Shown here piece after piece: positions 30,945 to 38,844 of a DNA stretch of 64,000 bases. The stretch's first letter is position 1, and the number at the start of each line of letters is the position of its first letter. Source of the stretch: Gp6-AA40 sp036802945. Its GTDB lineage: Bacteria > Acidobacteriota > Vicinamibacteria > Vicinamibacterales > UBA2999. Location: the NCBI GenBank assembly GCA_036802945.1, contig DAIRVG010000010.1:1-64000 (forward strand), given 5' to 3'. The position numbers and the translations under genes were made by a program. Under the pieces are notes generated by a model that had not been told where the DNA came from, ran no database searches, and saw nothing but the letters and a program-made list of their open reading frames with translations.

Positions 30945-33314
30945 TCAAGGCGAGACAGGAGTGACGCGAAAATCGAAGATACGCAAGCCGAGATGGCGCG
31001 TGTCGGCGGTGCCTTCAGCCGGGCCTGGAAGGTAAACGCGATCGGTTTCGATCGCGACCGCGCCGCCGGATCGCGCCAGCTCCTCCGCCGGCACGGTAAC
31101 AGTCCATTCGAAGTCGGCGTCGGGCTGAAACTGCGCGATGGTGGCACCACCCGCGGTCACTTTCACGGTCGGGGGCGCATCGAGATAGCGCAGCGGCGAC
31201 TCGCCGCTGAGCGTCAGCTGAACGGGCTGCGACGGACCCTTGATCTGAACGACAGACCGCTCGCTCGTCCATCGCCACTTCAGGCCCGTCTCAACGGTGA
31301 ACTCCTCCTCGTGCCACCCTTCACCGTAGCCGTAAATCATCTGCGCGGCGGGCTGGATGTCGAATTGACGGATGGCGACGGGCGCAGGCTGCGCCGGGTT
31401 GAGGCTGCGTGACGAGATCGTGAGGCTCGCGAATGTTCCTGGTCCGGCAATGCCCTGCGGCAAGTCTATGAACCGAAGGAAGTTGCGATCCTCGAACGGC
31501 AGCGTCCAGCGATCGACACGCGCGCCATCGACGGCGAGCTCGAGCTCCGCGTCCGCATCGCCTTCATTGCCCAGGTGCCGTCCACCCACGACGAGATGAA
31601 AGGCGCCGGGACGCCGCCGCACAAATGCCTCGATCGGACGATGGTCCGGTCCCATCGCCGTCGCTTGGGTGATGCCACCCGTCTCCGGGGTCAGTGACCA
31701 TCCCTGCCCCGTAAACCACCCGGGCACAGGCAACCTGTACCAGTCGACGCCAAGAGGACGCGTCCCGCTCAGCTCGGGACGCTGTTCCACGGTCCACCGG
31801 TAGCGGACGACGTCGTGACGGCTCTGCGGGTCGATGAGCGCCAGATCAGTGCGGCGCTCGTCGGCGAAAAACCAGACCGGGGCGGTGCCGCCGCCTCGCC
31901 AGTAGTCCACAAGACCCAGCCACTCGTACTTGGTCCTGGGCTCGACAATGTGTAGCGGGCCGGTATCGGCGGCCTGCAGCGGACGTCGTACGCCGTAGTG
32001 GCTGTAAACGGCAGCGGGAGGTTGCACCCGCGCACGTTGAACGGCATCGGCAATGGCGCGAAACGCCGGGTGCGGATCGCGGCCGTAAGCGGCGGCGCCC
32101 GGAACCGCAACTATCAGCGCGGATACGACGAACGGGACTGCCACGACCGCGGTGAATCGACCCGCCAGCGCGATGCCCCGCGCCGCCAGCCACGCGATCG
32201 CGGGCAGCACGGGCAACGCGTAGCGGACGGTAATGGTCTCCTGGAATAGCAGGTGGAACGCGAGATACGGGACAAACGCGATGACGAGCAACAGCAGCGC
32301 ACGCCATTCGCGCAACAGCATGACCAACGCACCGATCGCGGCAGCCAGCGTCACAGCCACCGCGAGCGGGATCGATGCCCACGGGAGCACCAGCGTCTGA
32401 TAGAGCGCGCTGGCGAAATGCCGCGGCGTCGGAGTCGCCCAGAGCATGTCGACCCACGCGAAGTCCTCGCCAGCCTGCGAATGGAGTGCGGCCAAGTAGG
32501 CATCAATGCCGCCACTGGCGACCACAAGCGGGACGCCCCACGCGAGACAGCCCGCGGCAAATGCCGCGACCGGCCGCCACCACGTCTTGAGGTCCCGCTG
32601 TTCCAGCAATACGAACGCGAGCACGGGGACCGTCAGCACCGCGGTCTGCACGCGAATGCCCGCCGCAATCGCGGCCAACAGGGCGCCCTGGATGAGGCGC
32701 GCTTGGATCGCGGAGCGTCCACCTTCGCTCTCCGAGCTTCGGCGGCCACGAGAAGGTCCGCGGCGCAGGAGCAGTGCCTGAGCACCGATCGCGAGCGCAA
32801 GACCAGGCAGATCGCTCATCGGCCGCAGGCCGGACATCCAAAATAGCGGCGACGCCGCAAGCAGGAGCGTCGCCCACATCACCGCCCGACCCGCCTCATG
32901 CGCGTCAATTCCCAACTTCCAACTCCCAACTCCCAAGGACCCTGATGCCGCGACATCCCGGCTTCTTGAGAGTTGGGAGTTCGAGGTTGGAAGTTGACCG
33001 GATCGTTCGGCCAACGCGGCAAAGAAAAACCACGCGGCAATAATGCAGCCCGCTCCTCCTATCGCCGACCACACGGCAAGCGACCACGCTTCCGCGCTGA
33101 CGCGGGTCATCGACGAAACGCGTTCGACGATCGCGAGAGATATGTGGCCCATAACCATATACACCGGGTATCCGGGAGGGTGCGGCTGGTGCAACGCGGG
33201 GTTGAATTCGCGCAAGCCGAGCGCGAAGTTGATGGAGTCGATGTCTTCGAGAGAAGGCGCGAGAAATGGAATATGTAGCGCGAGGTAGATCACCGCGACG
33301 AGCCACGGAGTCAC
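30945..33314 (-). CDS. Large membrane protein, GT-C-like N-terminus with beta-rich C-terminus
   Basis: 789 residues from the GTG at 33314, taken over the longer ATG at 33401 because the extra residues are translated repeat; GTG 33293 is an alternative. The N-terminal half has about ten helices with LAPSLEDIDSINFALGLR and HQPHPPGYPVYMVMG, a GT-C/DUF2723-like pattern with the acidic pair in the first loop. Residues from about 500 form a soluble beta-rich domain (GYGEGWHEEEFTVETG). Between helices 2 and 3 an inverted repeat (32906-32996) is inserted in frame, coding for LPTSNSQLSRSRDVA and GSLGVGSWKLG. Function unknown; probably envelope glycosylation. Confidence 0.72.
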   Translation of the reverse strand: MTPWLVAVIYLALHIPFLAPSLEDIDSINFALGLREFNPALHQPHPPGYPVYMVMGHISLAIVERVSSMTRVSAEAWSLAVWSAIGGAGCIIAAWFFFAALAERSGQLPTSNSQLSRSRDVAASGSLGVGSWKLGIDAHEAGRAVMWATLLLAASPLFWMSGLRPMSDLPGLALAIGAQALLLRRGPSRGRRSSESEGGRSAIQARLIQGALLAAIAAGIRVQTAVLTVPVLAFVLLEQRDLKTWWRPVAAFAAGCLAWGVPLVVASGGIDAYLAALHSQAGEDFAWVDMLWATPTPRHFASALYQTLVLPWASIPLAVAVTLAAAIGALVMLLREWRALLLLVIAFVPYLAFHLLFQETITVRYALPVLPAIAWLAARGIALAGRFTAVVAVPFVVSALIVAVPGAAAYGRDPHPAFRAIADAVQRARVQPPAAVYSHYGVRRPLQAADTGPLHIVEPRTKYEWLGLVDYWRGGGTAPVWFFADERRTDLALIDPQSRHDVVRYRWTVEQRPELSGTRPLGVDWYRLPVPGWFTGQGWSLTPETGGITQATAMGPDHRPIEAFVRRRPGAFHLVVGGRHLGNEGDADAELELAVDGARVDRWTLPFEDRNFLRFIDLPQGIAGPGTFASLTISSRSLNPAQPAPVAIRQFDIQPAAQMIYGYGEGWHEEEFTVETGLKWRWTSERSVVQIKGPSQPVQLTLSGESPLRYLDAPPTVKVTAGGATIAQFQPDADFEWTVTVPAEELARSGGAVAIETDRVYLPGPAEGTADTRHLGLRIFDFRVTPVSP
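32906..32996. repeat. Inverted heptad array inserted in frame in a gene
   Basis: Left arm (32906-32938): TTCCCAACTTCCAACTCCC and AACTCCCAAGG. Right arm (32968-32996): AGTTGGGAGTTCGAGGTTGG and AAGTTG. Arms are near reverse complements around 29 bases. Architecture is identical to the intergenic elements, but the whole element is read as protein in the surrounding gene. Confidence 0.93.
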
Positions 33315-33363
33315 GGAGGCACGGAGAATCCTTTTGGGCTCCGTGTCTTCGTGTCTCCGTGGC
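33303..33363. repeat. Inverted array of CACGGAG units
   Basis: Left arm: CCACGGAGTCACGGAGGC then ACGGAG. Right arm: CTCCGTGTCTTCGTGTCTCC then GTGG. It lies between larE and the following membrane-protein gene and contains the GTG (33314) that is the likely start of that gene. Confidence 0.92.
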
Positions 33364-33372
33364 CCGTAATCG

Positions 33373-34194
33373 TCAGGCTGGGCGGAGGACGACACCTTCA
33401 TTCAGGCTGCCCATCCGGTACCCGCGCGGGTCGATCGTGACCTCGTCATAGCCAAGTGCGCGTACTTCGCGCACGATCCGCTCGCTGGTTTCCGCTTCCA
33501 GCGCGCGCGGGAGCTCGTCGCGCCCGATCTCGATCCGCGCCTCCTCGTCATGGTGACGCACGCGGCACACGCGGAAGCCGAGGTCACGCAGCACGCTCTC
33601 CGCGCGCTCGATCATGCGCAGTTTCTCGCTCGTGACTTCGGAGTGGTAGGGAATCCGGGACGACAGGCACGCGGATGCAGGTTCGTCCCACGTCGGCAAT
33701 CCCGCGCGCCGCGACAGCGCGCGGATGTCTGCCTTCGTCAACTCCGCGTCATCGAGCGGACTGCGGACGGCGAACTCACGCGCTGCCTGGCGCCCCGGAC
33801 GGTAGTCGCCGCGGTCGTCGGCGTTCGCGCCATCGACGATCGTCTGGAAGCCCCGCGACGCCGCGACGCCACTCAGCGCGGTGTAGAGCTCGTGCTTGCA
33901 GAAGTAACAGCGATTCGTCGGATTCGCGCGGTAGTCGAGCCGCTCCACTTCGCCGGTGTGGATGATCTCGTGGTGAAGACCGAACTCACGTGCGACCGAC
34001 AGCGCAAGCTGCCGGTGGCGATCGGGATAGCTGGGACTGTCGGCCGTGATGCAGAGAGCGCGGTCGCGGCCAAGCACTTCAGTGGCCGCCCACGCCAGGA
34101 ACGCGCTATCGACGCCGCCGCTGAACGCGACGATGACCGAATCGAAGCCCGCGAGGATGTCAAAGAGGCGCCGATGATCGGGCGCCTGGCTCAC
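33373..34194 (-). CDS. larE: ATP-dependent sacrificial sulfur transferase LarE
   Basis: 273 residues. The PP-loop SGGVDS is at residues 25-30, NRCYFCKHELY near 95-105, and SACLSSR with Cys176, the position used as the sacrificial sulfur donor in the characterised enzyme. LarE thiolates pyridinium dicarboxylate mononucleotide to make the nickel-pincer cofactor of lactate racemase. LarA, LarB and LarC are not in this window. The ATG overlaps the stop of the zinc-ribbon gene by 4 bases. Confidence 0.92.
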   Translation of the reverse strand: MSQAPDHRRLFDILAGFDSVIVAFSGGVDSAFLAWAATEVLGRDRALCITADSPSYPDRHRQLALSVAREFGLHHEIIHTGEVERLDYRANPTNRCYFCKHELYTALSGVAASRGFQTIVDGANADDRGDYRPGRQAAREFAVRSPLDDAELTKADIRALSRRAGLPTWDEPASACLSSRIPYHSEVTSEKLRMIERAESVLRDLGFRVCRVRHHDEEARIEIGRDELPRALEAETSERIVREVRALGYDEVTIDPRGYRMGSLNEGVVLRPA

Positions 34195-34442
34195 TCGTCG
34201 ACGTCCTCGTCGACAGCTTCCTCGTCGTCATCGATATCGTCTTCGTCGTCGACGTCGTCTTCGTCCTCATCCTCGTCGTCCTCGTCGTCGTCCAGGTCTT
34301 CGTCCTCGTCGTCGGCGATTTCGACTTCGTCGGCGCCCAGCAGCATGAGGTTCTTCCCGCACTCCGGGCAACTGAACGTGTCGCCCTCTTCGTAGTCTGC
34401 GGTCTCGATCTCGTCGAATTCACACTCGGGGCAGGTCGCCAT
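34191..34442 (-). CDS. Small zinc-ribbon protein with acidic tail
   Basis: 83 residues from the ATG at 34442, preceded by GGAG. MATCPECEFDEIE and FSCPECGKNLML form a two-CPEC zinc ribbon like that of LysW/LysX-type carrier proteins. From residue 40 to the end nearly every residue is Asp or Glu, finishing VDEDVDE. LysW-type carriers end in Glu that accepts substrates; that role is possible but not shown. An in-frame ATG at 34514 would add 24 residues. It is translationally coupled to larE. Confidence 0.75.
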   Translation of the reverse strand: MATCPECEFDEIETADYEEGDTFSCPECGKNLMLLGADEVEIADDEDEDLDDDEDDEDEDEDDVDDEDDIDDDEEAVDEDVDE

Positions 34443-34453
34443 ACGGGCTCCAT

Positions 34454-34471
34454 ACGGCGGAAAGCCGCCGT
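34454..34471 (-). promoter_or_regulatory. Stem-loop next to the zinc-ribbon gene start
   Basis: Seven-base perfect stem ACGGCGG/CCGCCGT with a 4-base loop, just upstream of the GGAG ribosome site. It may control translation of the zinc-ribbon/larE pair. Confidence 0.4.
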
Positions 34472-34532
34472 CAGCAGGTCGGAAAAACGCCGCATCCTCA
34501 GGCGGATTCAGCATTTCCCTGTAGAACGTCGG

Positions 34533-34562
34533 ATTATAGCGAGATCATCACGATGTCCGCAA
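34533..34562 (-). promoter_or_regulatory. Promoter of the zinc-ribbon / larE operon
   Basis: On the minus strand TTGCGG (34562-34557), an 18-base spacer and TATAAT (34538-34533). This gives a leader of about 85 bases that includes the stem-loop at 34454. Confidence 0.55.
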
Positions 34563-34592
34563 CGAAGCCTAAGGTCGCGAACTTGCCATACC

Positions 34593-34598
34593 GATACT
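34593..34598 (+). promoter_or_regulatory. -10-like box 7 bases before the REC-PilZ start
   Basis: GATACT precedes the GTG at 34606 by 7 bases with no ribosome site between, as in pyrK. Suggests a leaderless transcript. Confidence 0.4.
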
Positions 34599-34605
34599 CA
34601 GAGAC

Positions 34606-35328
34606 GTGAGTACCACTGCAGCCGTCGCTGCCAAAATCGTCATCGTCGCCGACGATACGGCCTTTGTTCGCGACCGCTTCAAGTCGGTGCTCGAAGGGGC
34701 GGGCCACCGCGCCGTGACCGTCTCCAATGGGAACGAGCTCATCGCGCGCGTGAAGTTGGAGCTGGACAAAATCGACCTGATCGTCGTCGATTTGCGTCTC
34801 CCGCAGGCGCAGGGTGTCGATCTGGTCAGGCGACTGCGGAAGCTGGACCCGGTCAAACCACCGATCGTGGTCTTCAGCGGCACAATCGCGAACGCCGGAG
34901 AGGTCCGCGAGCTGGCAGCGCTCAACGTCTCGGGTTACGTCAATGAGTACACGGCGCTCCAGCATATTTTGCCGTCACTTTCACCGCACCTCTTCCCAGG
35001 CCACTTCAACCGCCGCACCGGGCCGCGCGTCGTCCTGGGGATTCCCATCGCTTACCGCTTCGGCAACAACATTGCCGCGGCGGTCACGCTGAACATCAGC
35101 AGAGGTGGCGTGGCCGTGCGGACGACGAGCCCGCTCGAAATGGGCCTTGTCGTGAAGGCGCGATTCCGCCTGCCGATGGGCAAGCGGGATATCGACGTGG
35201 AATCCAAGATCGCATGGAGCGACCGGCGCGTCGGCATGGGCTTCGAGTTCATGAACCTCAACGCCGACGACCAGGCAGCGATCGCCGATTACGTCGATTC
35301 GCATTTCTTCTCTAATCGAAAAGCCTGA
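34606..35328 (+). CDS. Response-regulator receiver domain fused to PilZ domain
   Basis: 240 residues, GTG start. Receiver domain about 9-125: acidic pair ADD at 15-17, phospho-acceptor Asp62 in IVVDLRLP, and FSGT near 90. The conserved lysine of the KP motif is missing: the position reads GYVNEY (110-115). The PilZ domain (about 138-235) has NRRTGPRVVLGIPI, ISRGGVAVRT and GMGFEFM. It lacks the usual RxxxR spacing, so c-di-GMP binding is uncertain. Probably a regulator of motility or surface behaviour. Confidence 0.85.
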   Translation: MSTTAAVAAKIVIVADDTAFVRDRFKSVLEGAGHRAVTVSNGNELIARVKLELDKIDLIVVDLRLPQAQGVDLVRRLRKLDPVKPPIVVFSGTIANAGEVRELAALNVSGYVNEYTALQHILPSLSPHLFPGHFNRRTGPRVVLGIPIAYRFGNNIAAAVTLNISRGGVAVRTTSPLEMGLVVKARFRLPMGKRDIDVESKIAWSDRRVGMGFEFMNLNADDQAAIADYVDSHFFSNRKA

Positions 35329-35333
35329 CGCTC

Positions 35334-35439
35334 GCCACGAAGACGAATTAGCCACAAAGGGCACAAAGAACTCAAAGGGTTTTTCCTTTTGTGAACTTTG
35401 TGTTCTTTGTGGCCAATTCGTCTTCGTGCTCTTCGTGGC
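35334..35439. repeat. Inverted CACGAAG / CACAAAG array
   Basis: Left arm (35334-35379): GCCACGAAGACGAATTAGCC then ACAAAGGGCACAAAGAAC. Right arm (35385-35439): TTTGTGTTCTTTGTGGCC then AATTCGTCTTCGTGC. The best-preserved long hairpin of this family here, lying between convergent genes. It touches the P-type ATPase stop codon. Confidence 0.94.
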
Positions 35440-37574
35440 TACCGTGCGCGGAGCAGCCGCAGCGCATTTGCCACGACGATGACGGTGGCGCCGGTGTCGG
35501 CGAGGACCGCCATCCAAAGCGTCGCGACGCCGGTGATCGCCAGCGCGAGGAACGCGGCCTTCAACAGCAGAGAGATGGCCACATTGGTCCTGATGTTCCG
35601 CATCGACGCGCGCGCAAGGCGGATCGCATAGGGCAGCTTCAGCAACTCGTCGGACATCAGCGCCACGTCCGCGGTCTCGAGCGCGACGTCGGACCCCGCG
35701 GCGCCCATCGCCACACCGACGTCGGCGGCAGCCAGCGCGGGCGCATCGTTCACGCCGTCTCCGACCATCAGCAAAGCGCCGTGTGCGGCGCGTAGCGACT
35801 CGACCATCGCCTGCTTCTGTTCGGGCAGCAGCGCGGCGTGATACTCGTCGACCTTGAGCTCGCGGGCGATGGCGGCCGCTGTTTCCTCGTGATCGCCGGT
35901 GAGCATCGCGATCACCGAGACGTGCTGCTCCCGAAGCATCTCGATGGCCTCGCGGGCGTTCTCGCGCGGGCGGTCGGCCACGGCAATCGCGCCGAGCGCC
36001 ATACCGTCCGCGGCGATAAAGACCAGCGACTTCCCGTTCGCGCGCAGCCGATCAGCATCCGGCCATGTCGTTGGCAGTGCAATGTGCTGGGACTCGAAGA
36101 AGCGCTCGTTCCCGATCGCGACATGGCGGCCGTCGACGTCGCCTTCGGCGCCCATACCCGGCACAGACGTGAATCGCTGGACCGAGGGCAGACTCGGGAG
36201 AAGCACCTGGGTATGTCGCGCTATCGCGGCGGCGACCGGATGCGCTGAGCGCGATTCGACGGCAGCGGCCAGACGCATCACATCGAGCGGCGCGACACCG
36301 TCGAGCGGAGCGACGTCGGTGACCTTCAACTCGCCTTTGGTCAGCGTGCCGGTCTTGTCGAAGGCGACTATCCGGATGCCGGCGAGGCGCTCGAGATAGG
36401 CGCCACCCTTGATCAGCACCCCGTTCCGAGCCGCCGCTGAAAGAGCCGCGACGATCGATACGGGCGTCGAGATTACGAGCGCGCACGGACACGCGATGAC
36501 GAGCAGGACGAGGGCTCGATACAGCCACACCGAGATGGGCGCCGCCCCCGCGAGCGGCGGCACCACCGCGACGACCACCGCTAACGCCAGTACGATTGGC
36601 GTGTAAACGCGCGCGAATCGATCGACGAAGGACTGAACGGGCGCACGCCGTGCCTGCGCTGTTTCAACCAGATGAATGATGTGCGAGAGACGGCTGTCGC
36701 GCCCCAGGCGGATGACGCGCACCTCCATCGCGCCGCGGCCGTTGATCGTCCCGGCAAAGACCTCGGTGCCTGGACTTTTGTCGATGGGCCGGGATTCGCC
36801 GGTGAGCGGCGCCTCGTTGACGTCGCTGTGGCCGGTCAGCACGACGCCGTCGAGTGGAATCTTCTCGCCCGGCCGGACGACGATCTCATCGCCGGGCGCA
36901 ATCGCGTCCACCGCGACGCGCTCGTCGCGGCCGTTGCGCCTGACCAGCGCATCGCGAGGCGCGAGATCGATCAGCGCCCGAATCGCCTGGCGCGCCCGCT
37001 CCATCGTCCGGACTTCAAGCCACTGCGCAGTCGAGAACAGAAAGACGACCGTCGTCGCTTCGAGCCAGTCGCCCAGCGCCATCGCACCTACCACGGCAAC
37101 GACCATCAGCACGTTGATGTCGAGCGTGCGTGACCGAGCGGCGGTGATCGCGCGACGGATCGGATAGACAATGCCGGCGGCGGCACCAGCCAGGTAAAGC
37201 GGCAGTGACGCGCGCGGGAACCCGGCGGCGCCCGACAGCGCTCCGGCGCCCAGAAGCAGGCCACACGCGATCATCAGCTTCCACCGCCACTCGAGCGCAC
37301 CGCCGTGCGCCATCGGCTCCTCGTGCTCGAGCCACATGCGCATGCCGGTCTCACCCACCGCGTCGACCATTGCCGACGTCGTCAGCTTTGCGGCGTCGTA
37401 CTTGATGTGCAGCCGCTGCCCGATCACATCCGCGGAGACGGCTTCGAGACCGGCGAGCGGCTTCAGCCGTCGCTCGAGGATCACGACTTCCTCGTTGCAG
37501 TCCATTCCCTCGACGCGGAAGATCGCTTCAGCGTGAAGCTCACAGACGGTGCACGTGACGGTCTCAGTTGCCAT
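35439..37574 (-). CDS. Heavy-metal P1B-type ATPase (Zn/Cd/Pb type)
   Basis: 711 residues, inner membrane. An HMA domain (about 17-80) has VEGMDCNEEVVILERRL, a Cys-Glu-Glu variant rather than CxxC. LTGESRPIDK is near 240, the metal-site helix IACPCALVIST near 360, the phosphorylation site FDKTGTLTKGEL near 405, SAHPVAAAI near 450 and VGDGVNDAPALAAADVG near 600. The CPC motif with this HMA type points to Zn2+/Cd2+/Pb2+ export, not copper. Its leader strand is a G-rich heptad array (37576-37690), which may control expression. Confidence 0.92.
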   Translation of the reverse strand: MATETVTCTVCELHAEAIFRVEGMDCNEEVVILERRLKPLAGLEAVSADVIGQRLHIKYDAAKLTTSAMVDAVGETGMRMWLEHEEPMAHGGALEWRWKLMIACGLLLGAGALSGAAGFPRASLPLYLAGAAAGIVYPIRRAITAARSRTLDINVLMVVAVVGAMALGDWLEATTVVFLFSTAQWLEVRTMERARQAIRALIDLAPRDALVRRNGRDERVAVDAIAPGDEIVVRPGEKIPLDGVVLTGHSDVNEAPLTGESRPIDKSPGTEVFAGTINGRGAMEVRVIRLGRDSRLSHIIHLVETAQARRAPVQSFVDRFARVYTPIVLALAVVVAVVPPLAGAAPISVWLYRALVLLVIACPCALVISTPVSIVAALSAAARNGVLIKGGAYLERLAGIRIVAFDKTGTLTKGELKVTDVAPLDGVAPLDVMRLAAAVESRSAHPVAAAIARHTQVLLPSLPSVQRFTSVPGMGAEGDVDGRHVAIGNERFFESQHIALPTTWPDADRLRANGKSLVFIAADGMALGAIAVADRPRENAREAIEMLREQHVSVIAMLTGDHEETAAAIARELKVDEYHAALLPEQKQAMVESLRAAHGALLMVGDGVNDAPALAAADVGVAMGAAGSDVALETADVALMSDELLKLPYAIRLARASMRNIRTNVAISLLLKAAFLALAITGVATLWMAVLADTGATVIVVANALRLLRAR

Positions 37575-37575
37575 C

Positions 37576-37690
37576 CCCTAGTCCCTGTCCCCTAACCCCT
37601 GTCCCCTGTCCCCTAACCCCTGTCCCCTGTCCCCTAACCCCCTGTCCCCTAACCTCTGTCCCCTTCCCCCTTCCCCCTAACCCCTGTTCC
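37576..37690. repeat. Tandem CCCCTGT / CCCCTAA heptads (G-quadruplex-forming on minus strand)
   Basis: About 15 heptads of CCCCTGT and CCCCTAA, degrading to CCCCTTC near the end. On the minus strand, the sense strand of the ATPase gene, this reads GGGGTTAGGGGACAGGGG, fitting the G-quadruplex consensus and resembling telomere repeats. No opposite arm is present. Its last unit (AGGGG) lies directly before the ATPase ATG and may act as its ribosome site. Confidence 0.92.
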
Positions 37691-37872
37691 TGAAGACTCT
37701 CTTCCTATCTTCCCGGATCCCGGCCGATTAACGCCTTCCGACGTCCGAAAGGCGGGTCCAAAAGGGCGTCCAAACGGGCGACCGGGCCCTTCGGGACCCG
37801 GCGTACGTATAATCGGCTGTTAAACAACCCGATTTTCTACGGGTTGACGAGCAGGACACCGGAGGCACTCAA
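37691..37872. other. Upstream region of the ABC/GldG operon
   Basis: No gene. It contains GCGGGTCCAAAAGG (37752-37765), identical to 23130-23143, and an imperfect palindrome CCGGGCCC-TTC-GGGACCCGG (37782-37801). A TATAAT box follows, then GGAGG at 37861-37865 before the TTG start. Confidence 0.6.
37808..37813 (+). promoter_or_regulatory. -10 box of the ABC/GldG operon
   Basis: TATAAT, about 60 bases before the TTG at 37873. The expected -35 position lies in a GC-rich palindrome and has no consensus match. Confidence 0.5.
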
Positions 37873-38844
37873 TTGATCGAGGTTCAACACCTCACGAAGC
37901 GGTACGGCCCCGTGACCGCGGTGAACGACGTGAGCTTTACGGTCGAGCGGGGCGAGATTCTCGGCTTTCTCGGCCCGAACGGGGCCGGCAAGACGACGAC
38001 GATGCGCGTGCTGACCGGCTACATGCCGCCGAGCGAGGGCAAGGCGATCGTGGCCGGTTACGACGTGCTTGAACAACCAATCGAAGCCAAGCGCCGCACC
38101 GGCTACCTCCCGGAAACACCTCCGCTCTATCCCGACATGACGGTGCGCGAATACCTGACGTTCGTGGCGAAGATCAAGGGTGTGCCGCGGAAAGAGTCCA
38201 AGTCGCGCATCGGCGAGATGATGCGGAAGACGCGGATCGACGACGTGGCGGATCGCCATTGCGGGAAGCTGTCAAAGGGGTATCGTCAGCGTGTCGGACT
38301 TGCGCAGGCGATGCTCCACAACCCTGATGTCCTCATCCTCGACGAGCCGACCGCCGGCCTCGACCCGAAGCAGATCATCGAGACGCGGCAGCTCATCAAG
38401 GGGCTCGCCGGCGACCACACGATCATTCTCAGCACGCACATCCTGCCGGAAGTCAGCCAGACCTGTCAGCGAGTCGTCATCATCAACAAAGGCAAGGTCG
38501 TCGCCGTCGACACGCCTGACAACCTCACGTCGCGGCTGCGTGGTTCCGAGACGATGTACCTCCAGGTGGACGCGCAGGGCGCCGATGCGGCGGGGATCCT
38601 GCAGCGCGTAGCGGGCGTGACGCGTGTGGCCGTCGCGGACACAAAACAACAGGTCGTGGGCTTCGAGATCGACAGCGAGACGGGGCACGATGTCCGGCGC
38701 GAGCTCGCGGCGGCGGTTGTCGGCCGCGGCTGGGGGCTGCTCGAGATGCGCCCGATGCGCATGAGCCTCGAGGAGATCTTCCTGCACGTGACGACCGAAG
38801 ACGTGGCCGCGCCGCCGGCCGTTGCGGAGGCTTCGCATGAGTAA
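37873..38844 (+). CDS. ABC transporter ATP-binding protein, GldA/NatA-like
   Basis: 323 residues, TTG start with GGAGG 7 bases upstream. Walker A GPNGAGKTTT near 36-45, signature LSKGYRQRVGLAQA near 135, Walker B LILDEPTAGLDP near 157. A C-terminal extension of about 85 residues is usual in GldA-like subunits. It energises the permease encoded next, with which it overlaps by 8 bases. Related systems include the gliding-motility transporter of Bacteroidota; here the exported substrate is unknown. Confidence 0.92.
   Translation: MIEVQHLTKRYGPVTAVNDVSFTVERGEILGFLGPNGAGKTTTMRVLTGYMPPSEGKAIVAGYDVLEQPIEAKRRTGYLPETPPLYPDMTVREYLTFVAKIKGVPRKESKSRIGEMMRKTRIDDVADRHCGKLSKGYRQRVGLAQAMLHNPDVLILDEPTAGLDPKQIIETRQLIKGLAGDHTIILSTHILPEVSQTCQRVVIINKGKVVAVDTPDNLTSRLRGSETMYLQVDAQGADAAGILQRVAGVTRVAVADTKQQVVGFEIDSETGHDVRRELAAAVVGRGWGLLEMRPMRMSLEEIFLHVTTEDVAAPPAVAEASHE

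Noticed and set aside
33315..33401. Longer N-terminus for the 31-33 kb membrane protein
   Set aside because: The extra residues are the translated CACGGAG inverted repeat and overlap larE; a start inside or after the repeat is more likely.
37576..37690. Possible CRISPR array or telomere end
   Set aside because: Plain tandem heptads with no spacers, flanked by ordinary genes on both sides.
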